Numbered from the stretch's first letter, positions 26,290-35,252 are shown. The stretch: DNA of 64,000 nucleotides from Marininema mesophilum (GCF_900106775.1 NZ_FNNQ01000009.1:1-64000); one strand, 5' to 3'. A program made the numbers and translations. Notes: generated from the letters alone by a model not told the origin.

Positions 26290-26343
26290 TTCAATTAAGA
26301 TTAACATAGTCTCTATCTTTTAACCCTAACCCTTCGTTATAAT
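26290..26343 (+). promoter_or_regulatory. Candidate PhoP-controlled promoter of the first alkaline phosphatase
   Basis: TATAAT (26338-26343) is preceded by TTCAAT (26290) and TTAACA (26301), spaced 11 bases like PhoP boxes, with poorer copies after them (TCTATC at 26312, TTAACC at 26320). No -35 box is visible, as expected for PhoP-activated promoters. Weaker than the site before the paralogue. Confidence 0.42.
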
Positions 26344-26419
26344 GTAAAAAACGGTATTAGTTATCTCCTTTAACGCGCAAAGTTCATTGTCTAATGAAAC
26401 TTTCAAGGAGTGATGTTCC

Positions 26420-27682
26420 ATGTTAAGTAAACACGCATGGATTAGTGGGTCCGTCGTAGCAGTTACCGCACTCGCTACAATCTCTCTTACACCAGCTTGG
26501 GCAGATTCAACAGTTCATCCTCAACATTCTCAAAAGCCCCCCAAAAATGTCATTCTCATGGTTGGTGATGGGATGGGAGCAGGACACCGGCAAGCGATTC
26601 GTCTCTCCAAAGTTGGCTTAAAGGGCGAGCTTGAGATGGATAACATGCCAATTAGTGGCCTTGTCCACACGTCCTCCGCCGACCCTAAAGAGACGGTAAC
26701 GGATTCTGCTGCTGCTGCCACAGCGATGTCTACTGGAGTAAAGACATTTAACGGTGCCATCGGAGTGGATGTTGACAAGAAATCCATCACCTCGGTGATG
26801 GAAGTAGCAAAGAAACTGGGAAAAGCAACAGGATTAGTTACCACTAGCCAGGTTACTGACGCAACTCCCGCCGCCTTCGGCTCCCATGTTGCCGATCGAA
26901 AGGACCAAAGCGAGATCGCTCGCCAACTTATCGAAAACGCACAACCCGATGTCATTCTAGGTGGTGGAGAAGACTACTTTTATCCAGTGGATAACCCTGG
27001 AAAATACCCCGATACAAAAGAACAAAAAAGCGCTGGGAAAACAGACCTGATCAAGCAAGCTCAAAAAAATGGCTATAAGTACGTGTGGAATCGCAAAGAA
27101 TTGAAAAAAACGAAGGACAATAAAATTCTCGGACTATTCGCAAATGAAGAAATGTTTAAGCAAGCACCCGAGGACGAGGGTGCTGTCTATAAGCCTGTCG
27201 TCCCCCTAAAAAACATGACCAAAAAAGCTCTCTCCACTCTGTCACGAAAAAGTAAAAAGGGCTTTTTCCTGATGGTTGAAGAAGAGGGTATCGATGAAAT
27301 GGCCCATCAAAACAATGCAAAACTGACTATGAAATCTGGCAAAGCTTTCGACAAAACAGTAGCTGTCGCCAAAGCCTACGCCAAAAAACATCGTAACACT
27401 CTCGTAATCGTCGTCGGTGACCATGAAACCGGTGGACTCACTATTGAAAATTCAGGGGTAGAGAAGTATCCCGATGAGTCTGGGGATGGCCTATCCAAGG
27501 AAGATGGCCCATTCCCTGTTTCTCATTCCGATAAGACCTTTATGGTGGACTGGACCACTGGGAACCACTCGGGTACTGATGTCCCCCTGACCGCCATGGG
27601 GCCTGGTTCAGAACGACTCACAGGTGTGTATGAGAATACCCATATCCATGATGTGATCTTACGCACCCTCCAGGGTCGTTAA
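26420..27682 (+). CDS. Secreted alkaline phosphatase (PhoA/PhoB type), copy 1
   Basis: A 420-residue exported phosphomonoesterase. Signal peptide ends in TPAWA-D (about residue 29). Family motifs: VILMVGDGMGAGHRQAIR (metal Asp), VTDSAAAATAMSTGVKTFNGAIGVD with the nucleophile Ser, SQVTDATPAAFGSH, MVEEEGIDEMAHQNN, VVGDHETGGLTI and the late GNHSGTDVPL (last His). It hydrolyses phosphate monoesters outside the cell to supply phosphate. GGAGTG precedes the ATG. It is followed 230 bases later by a paralogue that aligns along the whole length, and then by glpQ, a typical Pho-regulon set. Confidence 0.94.
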   Translation: MLSKHAWISGSVVAVTALATISLTPAWADSTVHPQHSQKPPKNVILMVGDGMGAGHRQAIRLSKVGLKGELEMDNMPISGLVHTSSADPKETVTDSAAAATAMSTGVKTFNGAIGVDVDKKSITSVMEVAKKLGKATGLVTTSQVTDATPAAFGSHVADRKDQSEIARQLIENAQPDVILGGGEDYFYPVDNPGKYPDTKEQKSAGKTDLIKQAQKNGYKYVWNRKELKKTKDNKILGLFANEEMFKQAPEDEGAVYKPVVPLKNMTKKALSTLSRKSKKGFFLMVEEEGIDEMAHQNNAKLTMKSGKAFDKTVAVAKAYAKKHRNTLVIVVGDHETGGLTIENSGVEKYPDESGDGLSKEDGPFPVSHSDKTFMVDWTTGNHSGTDVPLTAMGPGSERLTGVYENTHIHDVILRTLQGR

Positions 27683-27702
27683 TTCCTCAGCTTTCAACAA
27701 GG

Positions 27703-27792
27703 TAGTGTCACTAGATTTCAATAATTCTACTGGGTACCTAACTTTTTTCAACTAGATGCTTATCATCTGGGGAATTAACATTAGTGACACTT
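27703..27792. repeat. Inverted-repeat-flanked 90-base segment
   Basis: AGTGTCACTA at 27704 and TAGTGACACT at 27783 are exact reverse complements about 80 bases apart, with a hairpin (CTAGATG…CATCTGG) between them. It could be a small MITE-like relic or only a regulatory palindrome; no target duplication is evident. The same TTAGTGACACTA string occurs at 4489-4500. Confidence 0.3.
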
Positions 27793-27814
27793 CCATATCT
27801 TTTGGCCGACGTTC

Positions 27815-27869
27815 TTTACAAAAAATTAACCTTCCTTTCACGATCCCCTTAAACTCTTGTCCCTATAAT
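27815..27869 (+). promoter_or_regulatory. PhoP-box promoter of the second alkaline phosphatase
   Basis: Four TT(T/A/C)A-type repeats at an 11-base period: TTTACA (27815), TTAACC (27826), TTCACG (27837) and CTTAAA (27848), ending 10 bases before TATAAT (27864-27869), with no -35 box. This is the layout of PhoP~P-activated promoters in Bacillus. Confidence 0.75.
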
Positions 27870-27911
27870 GAATTTGCATTCATCATCACCATTTCCATTA
27901 GGAGTGATTCA

Positions 27912-29165
27912 ATGTACCGCAAACGCGCATGGATTAGTGGAACGATTATGGCTGCCACAGCATTATTAACCACCTCCATCACACCAGCGTGGGCAAACTC
28001 AAGCTCATCCTCTATCAATCAACCCAAAAAACCTAAAAACGTCATCCTCATGGTTGGTGATGGGATGGGAGCGGCCCAAAGACAAGCCATTCGCCTCTCC
28101 AAAGTGGGTTTCAATAAGAATCTAGCGATGGATGATATGCCATCGTCAGGACTTGTCCATACCTCCTCTGCCGATCCCAAAGAACTCACCACTGACTCTG
28201 CTGCAGCGGCCACTGCGATGGCAAGCGGTGTGAAAACCTATAATGGTGCGATTGGCGTAGATGAAAACAAAAAGTCTGTCCCCACCGTTATGGAATATGC
28301 TAAAAAAATGGGGAAAGCGACAGGACTCGTAACCACTAGCCAAGTAACTGATGCTACAGCTGCGGCCTTTGGCTCCCATGTAGAAAGTCGAAAAGATCAG
28401 AGTGAAATCGCCCGCCAATTAATCGAAGAGAGCAAGCCGAATGTGATCTTTGGTGGCGGTGAAGATTATTTTTATCCTGAAGGCACTCCCGGAAAGTTTG
28501 CCGATACAAAAGATAGCAAAAGCACTGGGAAGAGTAATCTCGTTCAAAAAGCCAAAGACAGTGGCTATTCCTATGTATACGACCAAAAGGGTCTTCAAAA
28601 AACGATGAATAAACAAATCCTCGGTCTATTTGCTAACGAAGAAATGTTTACACCGGGTACCGAAGAGGATAAAGAATCTGCCTATAAACCTACCGTTCCT
28701 CTCACCCAAATGACAACCAAAGCAATCTCCACCCTCTCCAAAAACAAAAAAGGCTTTTTCCTAATGGTAGAGGAAGAAGGCATCGACGGAATGAGCCATA
28801 CCAATAACGCAAAATTGGCCATTGAAGCCGGCAAACAGTTTGATAACTCAGTCGCTAAGGCTAAAGCCTATGCGAAACAAAATCGTGATACCCTTGTTAT
28901 CGTAATTGGTGATCATGAAACAGGAGGGTTGACCATCGAAGATTCGAACATCAAGTCCGATGAATCTGGAGAGGGTATCTCTAAAGAAGATGGCCCCTTC
29001 CCCATCGCTAACTCTGACAAAAGCTTTACCGCTGACTGGACAACCCCCGACCACACAGGCGTGGATGTTCCACTCACCTCAATGGGACCAGGCTCTGAAC
29101 AACTGACGGGCGCCTATGAAAATACCCGCATCCATGATATCATGCTACGAAGTATCAAAGATTAA
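27912..29165 (+). CDS. Secreted alkaline phosphatase (PhoA/PhoB type), copy 2
   Basis: A 417-residue paralogue of the preceding gene, with signal peptide ending TPAWA-N and the same motifs (MVGDGMGAAQRQAIR, TDSAAAATAMASGVKTYNGA, VIGDHETGGLTIED, DHTGVDVPL). Start at 27912 follows TAGGAGTG; the longer frame from 27756 would run through the PhoP boxes and is rejected. The two copies look like a tandem duplication kept with small changes in the C-terminal half, as with phoA and phoB of B. subtilis, which differ in expression. This copy has the clearer PhoP site. Confidence 0.94.
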   Translation: MYRKRAWISGTIMAATALLTTSITPAWANSSSSSINQPKKPKNVILMVGDGMGAAQRQAIRLSKVGFNKNLAMDDMPSSGLVHTSSADPKELTTDSAAAATAMASGVKTYNGAIGVDENKKSVPTVMEYAKKMGKATGLVTTSQVTDATAAAFGSHVESRKDQSEIARQLIEESKPNVIFGGGEDYFYPEGTPGKFADTKDSKSTGKSNLVQKAKDSGYSYVYDQKGLQKTMNKQILGLFANEEMFTPGTEEDKESAYKPTVPLTQMTTKAISTLSKNKKGFFLMVEEEGIDGMSHTNNAKLAIEAGKQFDNSVAKAKAYAKQNRDTLVIVIGDHETGGLTIEDSNIKSDESGEGISKEDGPFPIANSDKSFTADWTTPDHTGVDVPLTSMGPGSEQLTGAYENTRIHDIMLRSIKD

Positions 29166-29187
29166 TACGCCATCTGATAGTAAAGAA

Positions 29188-29235
29188 ACGGGCGCCTAAG
29201 GGATTTACCCTCCAACTAGCGCCCGTCTTTTTTAC
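29188..29235 (+). terminator. Terminator after alkaline phosphatase copy 2
   Basis: ACGGGCGC…GCGCCCGT stem followed by CTTTTTT. Confidence 0.85.
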
Positions 29236-29388
29236 GCTAATTTACAACAAGATCATCATTCATTCTATTTTTTTGGTAGAATTGAAGGGCGTTTTCGTTG
29301 TGCAAATGATCCTAATTCCATTTTTGGATAATTTACACAATAATGTCCTTATACACAAAAAAATGATCCCAGAAAGGTTGTTGATCCC

Positions 29389-30264
29389 ATGAACAAGATA
29401 TGGAAGCGAGTAGGAATCCTCATGACTGCTATTTGCACGACCTTGACAATCGGGCTTTCTCCAGCCCACGCGGAGGGGAAAAAAGTGATTAATATCGCTC
29501 ATCGCGGTGCTTCAGGACATGCTCCAGAACATACGATGCCTTCATATGAATTGGGCAAGAAAATGGGAGCCGACTATACAGAGATTGATATCCAGATGAC
29601 CAAAGACGGTAAACTGATTAATATGCACGATGAAACTCTGGATCGCACTACCGAGGGCACCGGTGCTGTCAAAGATCATACCCTCGCTGAGATCAAAAAA
29701 CTGGATGCTGGCTCTTGGTTTAATAAAGAATATCCCAAACTAGCTAATCCCAAATTTGTAGGATTGAAAGTACCTACCTTAGATGAAGTGTTAACTCATT
29801 TCGGCAATAAAACCAAGTATTACATTGAAACCAAATCTCCAGAAGTTTACCCTGGAATGGAAGAAAAATTATTAAAAACCTTAAAAGCTCATGGTCTCCT
29901 CACTCCTGAAGCCCTAAAGAAAAAACAAGTGATTATCCAATCCTTTAGTGCGGCCAGCCTTAAAAAGATTCACAAAATCAATCCGCAGATCCCTCTGATC
30001 CAATTACTCTGGTATGAAGAGAAGGGCTTGGGAAAGATCACTGAAAAAGAGATGGATGAAATTGATAACTACGCCTATGGAGTCGGCCCTAACATCGAAA
30101 AAATCAATCGGGACTATGTACAAAAAGTGCGCAAACATGGCCTAGACATCCATCCCTATACGATTAATGATAAAAAGCAAATGAAACAAGCGATTGAATG
30201 GGGTGTCACCGGTATGTTTACTAATTATGCCGACCGTCTAACCAAAATTTTGCATGGGAAATAA
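29389..30264 (+). CDS. glpQ: Secreted glycerophosphodiester phosphodiesterase
   Basis: A 291-residue exported enzyme. Signal peptide ends SPAHA-E (about 28). The GDPD TIM-barrel motifs are present: NIAHRGASGHAPEHTMPSYE (HR…APENT-type catalytic start), YTEIDIQMTKDGKLINMHDETLDRTTEGTG (metal Glu-Asp and catalytic His), and YYIETKSPE. It cleaves glycerophosphodiesters, or glycerol phosphate from teichoic acid chains, releasing glycerol-3-phosphate. Its place after two alkaline phosphatases suggests phosphate scavenging, though no clear PhoP repeat series was seen here. Confidence 0.94.
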   Translation: MNKIWKRVGILMTAICTTLTIGLSPAHAEGKKVINIAHRGASGHAPEHTMPSYELGKKMGADYTEIDIQMTKDGKLINMHDETLDRTTEGTGAVKDHTLAEIKKLDAGSWFNKEYPKLANPKFVGLKVPTLDEVLTHFGNKTKYYIETKSPEVYPGMEEKLLKTLKAHGLLTPEALKKKQVIIQSFSAASLKKIHKINPQIPLIQLLWYEEKGLGKITEKEMDEIDNYAYGVGPNIEKINRDYVQKVRKHGLDIHPYTINDKKQMKQAIEWGVTGMFTNYADRLTKILHGK

Positions 30265-30317
30265 TAACGAGTTCAGGTTTTCGCTTTCCTTAAACATAAC
30301 GCTTTCCACTTTCAAAA

Positions 30318-30356
30318 AGAAAGGTCACCCATCCTAGTTGATGGGTGACCTTTCTT
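30318..30356. terminator. Terminator between glpQ and the thioredoxin-like gene
   Basis: AGAAAGGTCACCCATC…GATGGGTGACCTTTCT, a 16-bp stem with T-rich flanks on both strands; serves two converging genes. Confidence 0.85.
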
Positions 30357-30384
30357 ATTCTATGAAAACGGGCTGAACTTAAGC

Positions 30385-30951
30385 TCACTTCCACTTGATG
30401 TTGCAACCTAGGCTCGGTTTTTGCTGTTCTTGTACAGGTTCTCCCTTCAAAATCCGCTCTAAAGCACTTCGGATTGATTCCCCAGTCACTGATACATCGT
30501 TTCCTGGTCGCGAATCATCTAGTTGCCCTCGATAGACCAATTTCCAATCTTTATCGTATATAAAGAAATCTGGTGTACAAGCAGCCTCGAATGATTTTGC
30601 CACTTCTTGGGTCTCATCGAAGAGATAGGGGAACGGATAATTTTTCTCCTTTGCTATCTCTTTCATCCGCTCAGGCGAATCATCGGGGTAGGCCACTGCA
30701 TCATTAGAATTGATCCCCACAAAGTTGATTCCCTTTGACTGATAGTCCTTTGCCAACTGGACTATTTGATCCTGTGCATGGATAACAAAGGGGCAATGGT
30801 TACAGATAAACATGATTACATGGGCATGGGATGAGCCAATGGTTTCCTTCGATACTTTCTCCCCTGACACCACATCCACCAGCGTAAAATCGGGGGCTTT
30901 GCTTCCTAGTGCCAGCATCGTCGATTCCGTACGTGCCATATCCTCCATCAC
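30385..30951 (-). CDS. Thioredoxin-fold/peroxiredoxin-like protein
   Basis: A 188-residue AhpC/TSA-type protein: GSKAPDFTLVDVVSGEKV, then HVIMFICNHCPFVIHAQDQI with a CNHC active site (about residues 50-53), and FFIYDKDWKLVYRGQLDDSRPG near 130-150. The CNHCPFV motif marks a widespread thioredoxin-family group of unknown physiological role that is usually cytosolic. No signal peptide. The reading begins GTG-ATG; the RBS (AAAGGG) is close. Converges with glpQ. Confidence 0.88.
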   Translation of the reverse strand: MMEDMARTESTMLALGSKAPDFTLVDVVSGEKVSKETIGSSHAHVIMFICNHCPFVIHAQDQIVQLAKDYQSKGINFVGINSNDAVAYPDDSPERMKEIAKEKNYPFPYLFDETQEVAKSFEAACTPDFFIYDKDWKLVYRGQLDDSRPGNDVSVTGESIRSALERILKGEPVQEQQKPSLGCNIKWK

Positions 30952-31150
30952 CCTTTCTTTTTATCTCCCATTCAGTATATCAAGTATAGCGAACCACTGG
31001 CCAATCGATTCCTTTTTCCACGATCACCATATCCCTATGCGCTAACTTCATTTGTTTATATCCAACTATTAAATTTTATATCCATATAAACCCTGCATAT
31101 AAATGGTTTATATTATAAAAAATAAATTCGTTTCCATCATAAAAAAAGTA

Positions 31151-31192
31151 TTGCCAAAAAACAGTCCCAATCGTAAAATGTTTTAGAAAACT
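31151..31192 (+). promoter_or_regulatory. Promoter and CodY-like palindrome of metalloprotease copy 1
   Basis: TTGCCA (31151-31156), 17-base spacer, TAAAAT (31174-31179), followed by ATGTTTTAGAAAACT (31178-31192), which fits 11 of 15 positions of the CodY consensus. The same promoter, spacing and palindrome occur before copy 2. Confidence 0.6.
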
Positions 31193-31212
31193 TGAATATC
31201 AGGAGGTTTACA

Positions 31213-32742
31213 ATGTTACGTAAAAAAAGAATACGCCTTGCACTAATGACTTCTGTTTTTCCCCTTCTCACTTTATCTTTTGCTTCTCCTCAAGTTGTCG
31301 CAGCAAAAGAAACTGCAGCCTCATCACCATCCCTATCAGCGGCTGATTCCAAAAAGGTTGCGGATAATTACCTTAAAAAACATAGTAAAGAGTATAAACT
31401 AAAAAGTGATATTTCTGATTTAAAACATATTCAGACCATTTCGACAAAAGTGGCTACCTATGTACGCTACCAAGAAACAATTAACGATCGTCCTGTCTTT
31501 GATAAGCAAATTACCGTAACCATTAACAAAAAAGGAAAAGCCGATTTGATTGTTTCAGGCTATGCCCCGTATAAAGAAGTAAAGTCCATCAAAAATAAAC
31601 AACCCGTCACCAACATAGAAAACAAAGCACTAAAAGGAATTGGTGCTAAAAGCAAAGATAAATGGGCACCCACGATCAATAAGTATGGCTATATCATCCA
31701 AGATGGAAAAGCCATCCCTTCCTACCGTGTCGTCTCCCATACGAAAAAGCCATTTGGTGCATGGGAAACGATTATCAATGCGGAAAATGGAGTCGTCCTT
31801 AAAAAGAAAAACCTTAACCAAGAAGCTACCGGTGTCGGAAAAGTCTTTCGCCCCAATCCACTGGAATCCAAGGGATCTACCTCTACCTTTAAAGATAAAA
31901 ATAATGCAGATAGCCCAGCTCTCACACGCCAACTAAAATCTGTCCACTTGTACAACTTAAAAGGCAAAGGTTACCTAAAAGGTTCCTATGTTTCTATCTC
32001 ATCTAAAGCGAAAACCTACTCTTCTACCAACACCTTTAATTTCACTCGTTCTAAAAATAGCTTTGAAGATGTGATGGTCTATTACCATATTGATAAGATG
32101 CAACGCTATATCCAATCCCTTGGTTTTAAGAACATCAACAACCGCTCCTTGGTTGCTAATGTTAATGGCACCAATGATGACAACTCCTTCTACTCACCGA
32201 GTACCAAAAAACTTACCTTTGGCACGGGTGGTGTAGATGATGCCGAGGATGCTGGAATCATCACCCATGAATACGGCCATTCCATCCAGGATAATCAAGT
32301 CCCCAATTTTGGAAGCTCCTCAGAAGCCGGTGCAATGGGTGAAGGTTTTGGTGACTTCCTAGGTGCTACCTACGAAGACTACCTTGCTCCTTCATCCTAT
32401 GGAAAAGCTTGCATCGGTGAATGGGATGCTACTGCCTACTCCTCCGCTAAAACTCCCTGCCTTCGTCGTCTAGACAAAAATAAAGTTTTCCCACGCGACT
32501 TGAAAGGGGAAGTACACGCTGATGGTGAGATCTGGTCTCAAGCATTGTACGATATGGCTACTGCTTTTGGACGGGACAAAGCTACCAAGATCATTCTGCA
32601 ATCCCATTGGTCCCTTACGGGCAATGCGACCTTTAAAGATGGTGCGAAAGCGATTATCGCAGCGGATAAGGCACTTTACAAAGGATCTCACCTATCTACT
32701 ATTAAAAAGATTTTCGCTAAGCGGGGTATTCCCACTAAGTAA
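31213..32742 (+). CDS. Secreted zinc metalloprotease with FTP propeptide (fungalysin/thermolysin-like), copy 1
   Basis: A 509-residue exported protease. Signal peptide about 1-29. A fungalysin/thermolysin propeptide domain occupies about 40-150 (KVADNYLKKHSKEYKLKSD…YVRYQETINDRPVFDKQ). The mature domain has the zinc site ITHEYGHSIQD (HExxH-type) and the third ligand Glu in GAMGEGFGDFLG; HADGEIWSQALYDM near the end is typical of the M36 fungalysin side of the M4/M36 group. Two Cys (CIGEWD…PCLRRL) may form a disulfide. AGGAGG precedes the ATG at 31213. A paralogue follows. Likely role: bulk extracellular protein breakdown feeding peptide uptake. Confidence 0.88.
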   Translation: MLRKKRIRLALMTSVFPLLTLSFASPQVVAAKETAASSPSLSAADSKKVADNYLKKHSKEYKLKSDISDLKHIQTISTKVATYVRYQETINDRPVFDKQITVTINKKGKADLIVSGYAPYKEVKSIKNKQPVTNIENKALKGIGAKSKDKWAPTINKYGYIIQDGKAIPSYRVVSHTKKPFGAWETIINAENGVVLKKKNLNQEATGVGKVFRPNPLESKGSTSTFKDKNNADSPALTRQLKSVHLYNLKGKGYLKGSYVSISSKAKTYSSTNTFNFTRSKNSFEDVMVYYHIDKMQRYIQSLGFKNINNRSLVANVNGTNDDNSFYSPSTKKLTFGTGGVDDAEDAGIITHEYGHSIQDNQVPNFGSSSEAGAMGEGFGDFLGATYEDYLAPSSYGKACIGEWDATAYSSAKTPCLRRLDKNKVFPRDLKGEVHADGEIWSQALYDMATAFGRDKATKIILQSHWSLTGNATFKDGAKAIIAADKALYKGSHLSTIKKIFAKRGIPTK

Positions 32743-32756
32743 ATTCAGTTAATCCT

Positions 32757-32816
32757 CCAGAACCATTCTCCAAAAGTTATTACCCGGGGAATGGTTCTGG
32801 TCTAATTTTTCATGTT
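32757..32816 (+). terminator. Terminator after metalloprotease copy 1
   Basis: CCAGAACCATTC…GAATGGTTCTGG, a 12-bp stem with a 20-base loop, then TCTAATTTTTC. Confidence 0.75.
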
Positions 32817-32850
32817 CTCAAAAAAATTGTCCAACCCTACCCCTTGGCTA

Positions 32851-32892
32851 TTGCCAACAACTCCGTATAATTGTAAAATATTTTAGAAAATT
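32851..32892 (+). promoter_or_regulatory. Promoter and CodY-like palindrome of metalloprotease copy 2
   Basis: TTGCCA (32851-32856), 17-base spacer, TAAAAT (32874-32879), then ATATTTTAGAAAATT (32878-32892), 12 of 15 positions of the CodY consensus. TTGGC-N4-GCCAA overlaps the -35 box in this copy. Confidence 0.6.
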
Positions 32893-32912
32893 GAATATTA
32901 GGAGGCTGTACT

Positions 32913-34436
32913 ATGCATCGTAAAAAAGGGTTTCGAATGGCTTTTATTGTATTTGTTTGCTCTCTACTCTCTCTTACCATCGCTGTCCCAGGCACCTTTG
33001 CAACAAAGGGACAAGCAGCTACCACTCACTCTATTTCTTCTGCTCAGGTAAAAAAGGTTGCGGATAATTATCTGAAAAAACACGCTAATTTGTATAGGTT
33101 GAAAAAGGACCTTACAGACCTGAAGCATGTAACAACCATTCGGACTAAAACGGCTTCCTATGTGCGTTATCAAGAAACCATTAACAATCGACCCGTTTTC
33201 ACTAAACAAGTAACCGTTACTGTCAATTCCAAAGGAAAAGCACAACTGATTGTCTCTGATTACACACCTTACAAAGAAGTCGACTCAATCAAGTCTAAAC
33301 TTTCTGCCAAAGTGGTCGAAAGCAAAGCACTGCAGGGAATTGGAGTCAAGGTAAAGGATCGCTGGGCTCCAACCTCTCAAAAATACGGATATACGATACA
33401 CGATGGAAAGGCTATCCCTGTCTATCGTATCGTCTCCCATACAAAAAAACCCTTTGGTGCATGGGAAACCTATGTCCATGCAGAGAACGGTAACGTGTTA
33501 AAGAAGAAAAATCTCAACCAACAAGTAACGGGTAAGGGTAAGATTTTTAAACCCAACCCACTTGAATCCTATGGCGCTACCTCTTCCTTCACTGATAATA
33601 GTGATGCAGATAGCACTGCTCTCACTGCTCAACTAAAATCCGTCCCCCTTCTCGGCCTGAACGGATCCGGTTATCTAAAGGGCCCTTATGTCACAATTTC
33701 CTCAAAAGCTAAAACCTACTCTTCTACCAACACCTTCAACTACACGCGTGCGAATAATAGCTTTGAAGACGTCATGGTCTACTATCACATCGACACCATC
33801 CAGCGCTATATCCAATCACTCAGCTTCACCAATATCAACAATCGCTCCATCAAAGCCAACGTCAATGCCAATAGTGATGACAACTCCTTTTATTCTCCTA
33901 GCACCAAAGCACTAACCTTTGGCACGGGTGGTGTAGATGATGCTGAGGATGCTGGGATCATCACCCACGAATATGGTCATTCCATCCAAGATAATCAGGT
34001 TCCCGGGTTTGGGAACTCCTCGGAGGGTGGAGCGATGGGGGAAGGATTTGGCGACTTCTTAGGAGCAACTTACGAAGATGCAACGTCCACCTCATCCTAT
34101 GGTAAAGCATGCGTCGGTGAATGGGATGCTGTTGCTTACTCCTCTGATGACCCCCCATGCCTCCGTCGACTTGATGAAAAGAAAGTCTATCCCGACGATG
34201 TAGAAGGGGAACCACATGCTGATGGTGAAATCTGGTCCCAAGCTCTGTATGACATGGCTTCTGCCTTTGGTCGCGACACAGCTACCAAACTTGTCCTTCA
34301 GTCCCACTGGTCTCTCACTCCAAACGCCACCTTCAGCGATGGCTACAAAGCAATTCTAGCAGCAGACGCTTCTCTCTATGGCAATTCTCACAAAGATAAA
34401 ATTACATCCATCTTTGCTGCTCGCGGCATCAAATAA
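32913..34436 (+). CDS. Secreted zinc metalloprotease with FTP propeptide, copy 2
   Basis: A 507-residue paralogue of the preceding protease, alignable over its full length. Signal peptide about 1-35 (…VPGTFATKGQAA), FTP propeptide (VADNYLKKHANLYRLKKDL…RPVFTKQ), zinc site HEYGHSIQD, GEGFGDFLG with the third ligand, and HADGEIWSQALYDM. The mature domain is more conserved between copies than the signal and propeptide parts. AGGAGG lies 7 bases before the ATG. Expression signals are shared with copy 1, so the pair is probably co-regulated rather than divided between conditions. Confidence 0.88.
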   Translation: MHRKKGFRMAFIVFVCSLLSLTIAVPGTFATKGQAATTHSISSAQVKKVADNYLKKHANLYRLKKDLTDLKHVTTIRTKTASYVRYQETINNRPVFTKQVTVTVNSKGKAQLIVSDYTPYKEVDSIKSKLSAKVVESKALQGIGVKVKDRWAPTSQKYGYTIHDGKAIPVYRIVSHTKKPFGAWETYVHAENGNVLKKKNLNQQVTGKGKIFKPNPLESYGATSSFTDNSDADSTALTAQLKSVPLLGLNGSGYLKGPYVTISSKAKTYSSTNTFNYTRANNSFEDVMVYYHIDTIQRYIQSLSFTNINNRSIKANVNANSDDNSFYSPSTKALTFGTGGVDDAEDAGIITHEYGHSIQDNQVPGFGNSSEGGAMGEGFGDFLGATYEDATSTSSYGKACVGEWDAVAYSSDDPPCLRRLDEKKVYPDDVEGEPHADGEIWSQALYDMASAFGRDTATKLVLQSHWSLTPNATFSDGYKAILAADASLYGNSHKDKITSIFAARGIK

Positions 34437-34527
34437 GTAACCATTCACAGAACCCAAAAGAAAGAAAACATGAAACCATCTACTTTTCTATCGTAGCAAC
34501 AATACTGCGTTGATTTTCATGGTATCA

Positions 34528-34576
34528 AGAACCCCACCTAATCTCTAATTTAGAGAATTAGGTGGGGTTCTTTCTA
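34528..34576 (+). terminator. Terminator after metalloprotease copy 2
   Basis: AGAACCCCACCTAAT…ATTAGGTGGGGTTCT, followed by TTCT; the A-rich other side also allows use by the converging DCC gene. Confidence 0.8.
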
Positions 34577-34615
34577 TAGGCTACATTCCTGTGCTCTTTT
34601 ATAGAACCCTTTCAC

Positions 34616-35041
34616 TTATTCCCCTTGATCCACAAATCGACTACGGATCTCCGGTGTTGGAATCATACAGGTCTCTTGTTTGCCAAACCAGCGATAGCGG
34701 TTACGCGCAAACCAGCGGTAAACCCCATCACGAATAAAGCGCGGTACCACGATAAATATATATAGCCCCTTCCACCATCCGTCAAGCCCCTTACAGATGC
34801 GAAGGACAGCTGTCGACTCCATATACGTGCGCCCATCTTCAAGAAGGATGATCGAATCTGGAGAGGTGGTTTTTGAGGGGTTGTCCCCGTATAGGTTAGC
34901 TGCAACATCTGATTGCAATGAAGCAAAATGAAATCGCCCTTGTTGGTCATGTCGGATAATCCATTGCACGGCTCCATTACATACATTACAAACACCATCA
35001 AATAGTACGATGGGATGGTCAACATCCTTCTTATTCTGCAT
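34616..35041 (-). CDS. DCC-family thiol-disulfide oxidoreductase-like protein (DUF393, YuxK-like)
   Basis: A 141-residue protein with the family signature DHPIVLFDGVCNVCNGAVQWIIRHD (DxxCxxC), then FHFASLQSD and a C-terminal RWFARNRYRWFG. DUF393 proteins are thioredoxin-like in fold prediction; their role is not settled. The start is taken at 35041, where GGGAGG lies 7 bases before this ATG; the longer frame is translated from the RBS itself (a Gly run) and is unlikely. Confidence 0.85.
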   Translation of the reverse strand: MQNKKDVDHPIVLFDGVCNVCNGAVQWIIRHDQQGRFHFASLQSDVAANLYGDNPSKTTSPDSIILLEDGRTYMESTAVLRICKGLDGWWKGLYIFIVVPRFIRDGVYRWFARNRYRWFGKQETCMIPTPEIRSRFVDQGE

Positions 35042-35189
35042 CATCCATCCTCCTCCCCCACCTCTGTTACCTCCAATCTTACCAGACCAGCCCAAAATGA
35101 AATCATCTCTTTTTTGAAAACCTGATTCTCCCCTACATTGATGAACCTTCCCGATATTCTACCCCTACAAAACGGGCATTTGTACCAGT

Positions 35190-35217
35190 ACGGTAGCGGA
35201 TAGACGGGCATATGATA
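35190..35217 (+). promoter_or_regulatory. Candidate sigma-K promoter of the Pro/Cys-rich gene
   Basis: CATATGATA (35209-35217) matches the sigma-K -10 CATA-N3-TA exactly, and AC (35190-35191) lies 17 bases upstream as the -35 element. Located 36 bases before the start codon. Confidence 0.5.
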
Positions 35218-35252
35218 CCGTGGCTAAAAAAACAAAGAGGAGTGATTGTGCC

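Noticed and set aside
29290..29356. PhoP boxes before glpQ
   Set aside because: Only TTTACA at 29332 fits; no further repeats at 11-base spacing relative to a -10 box.
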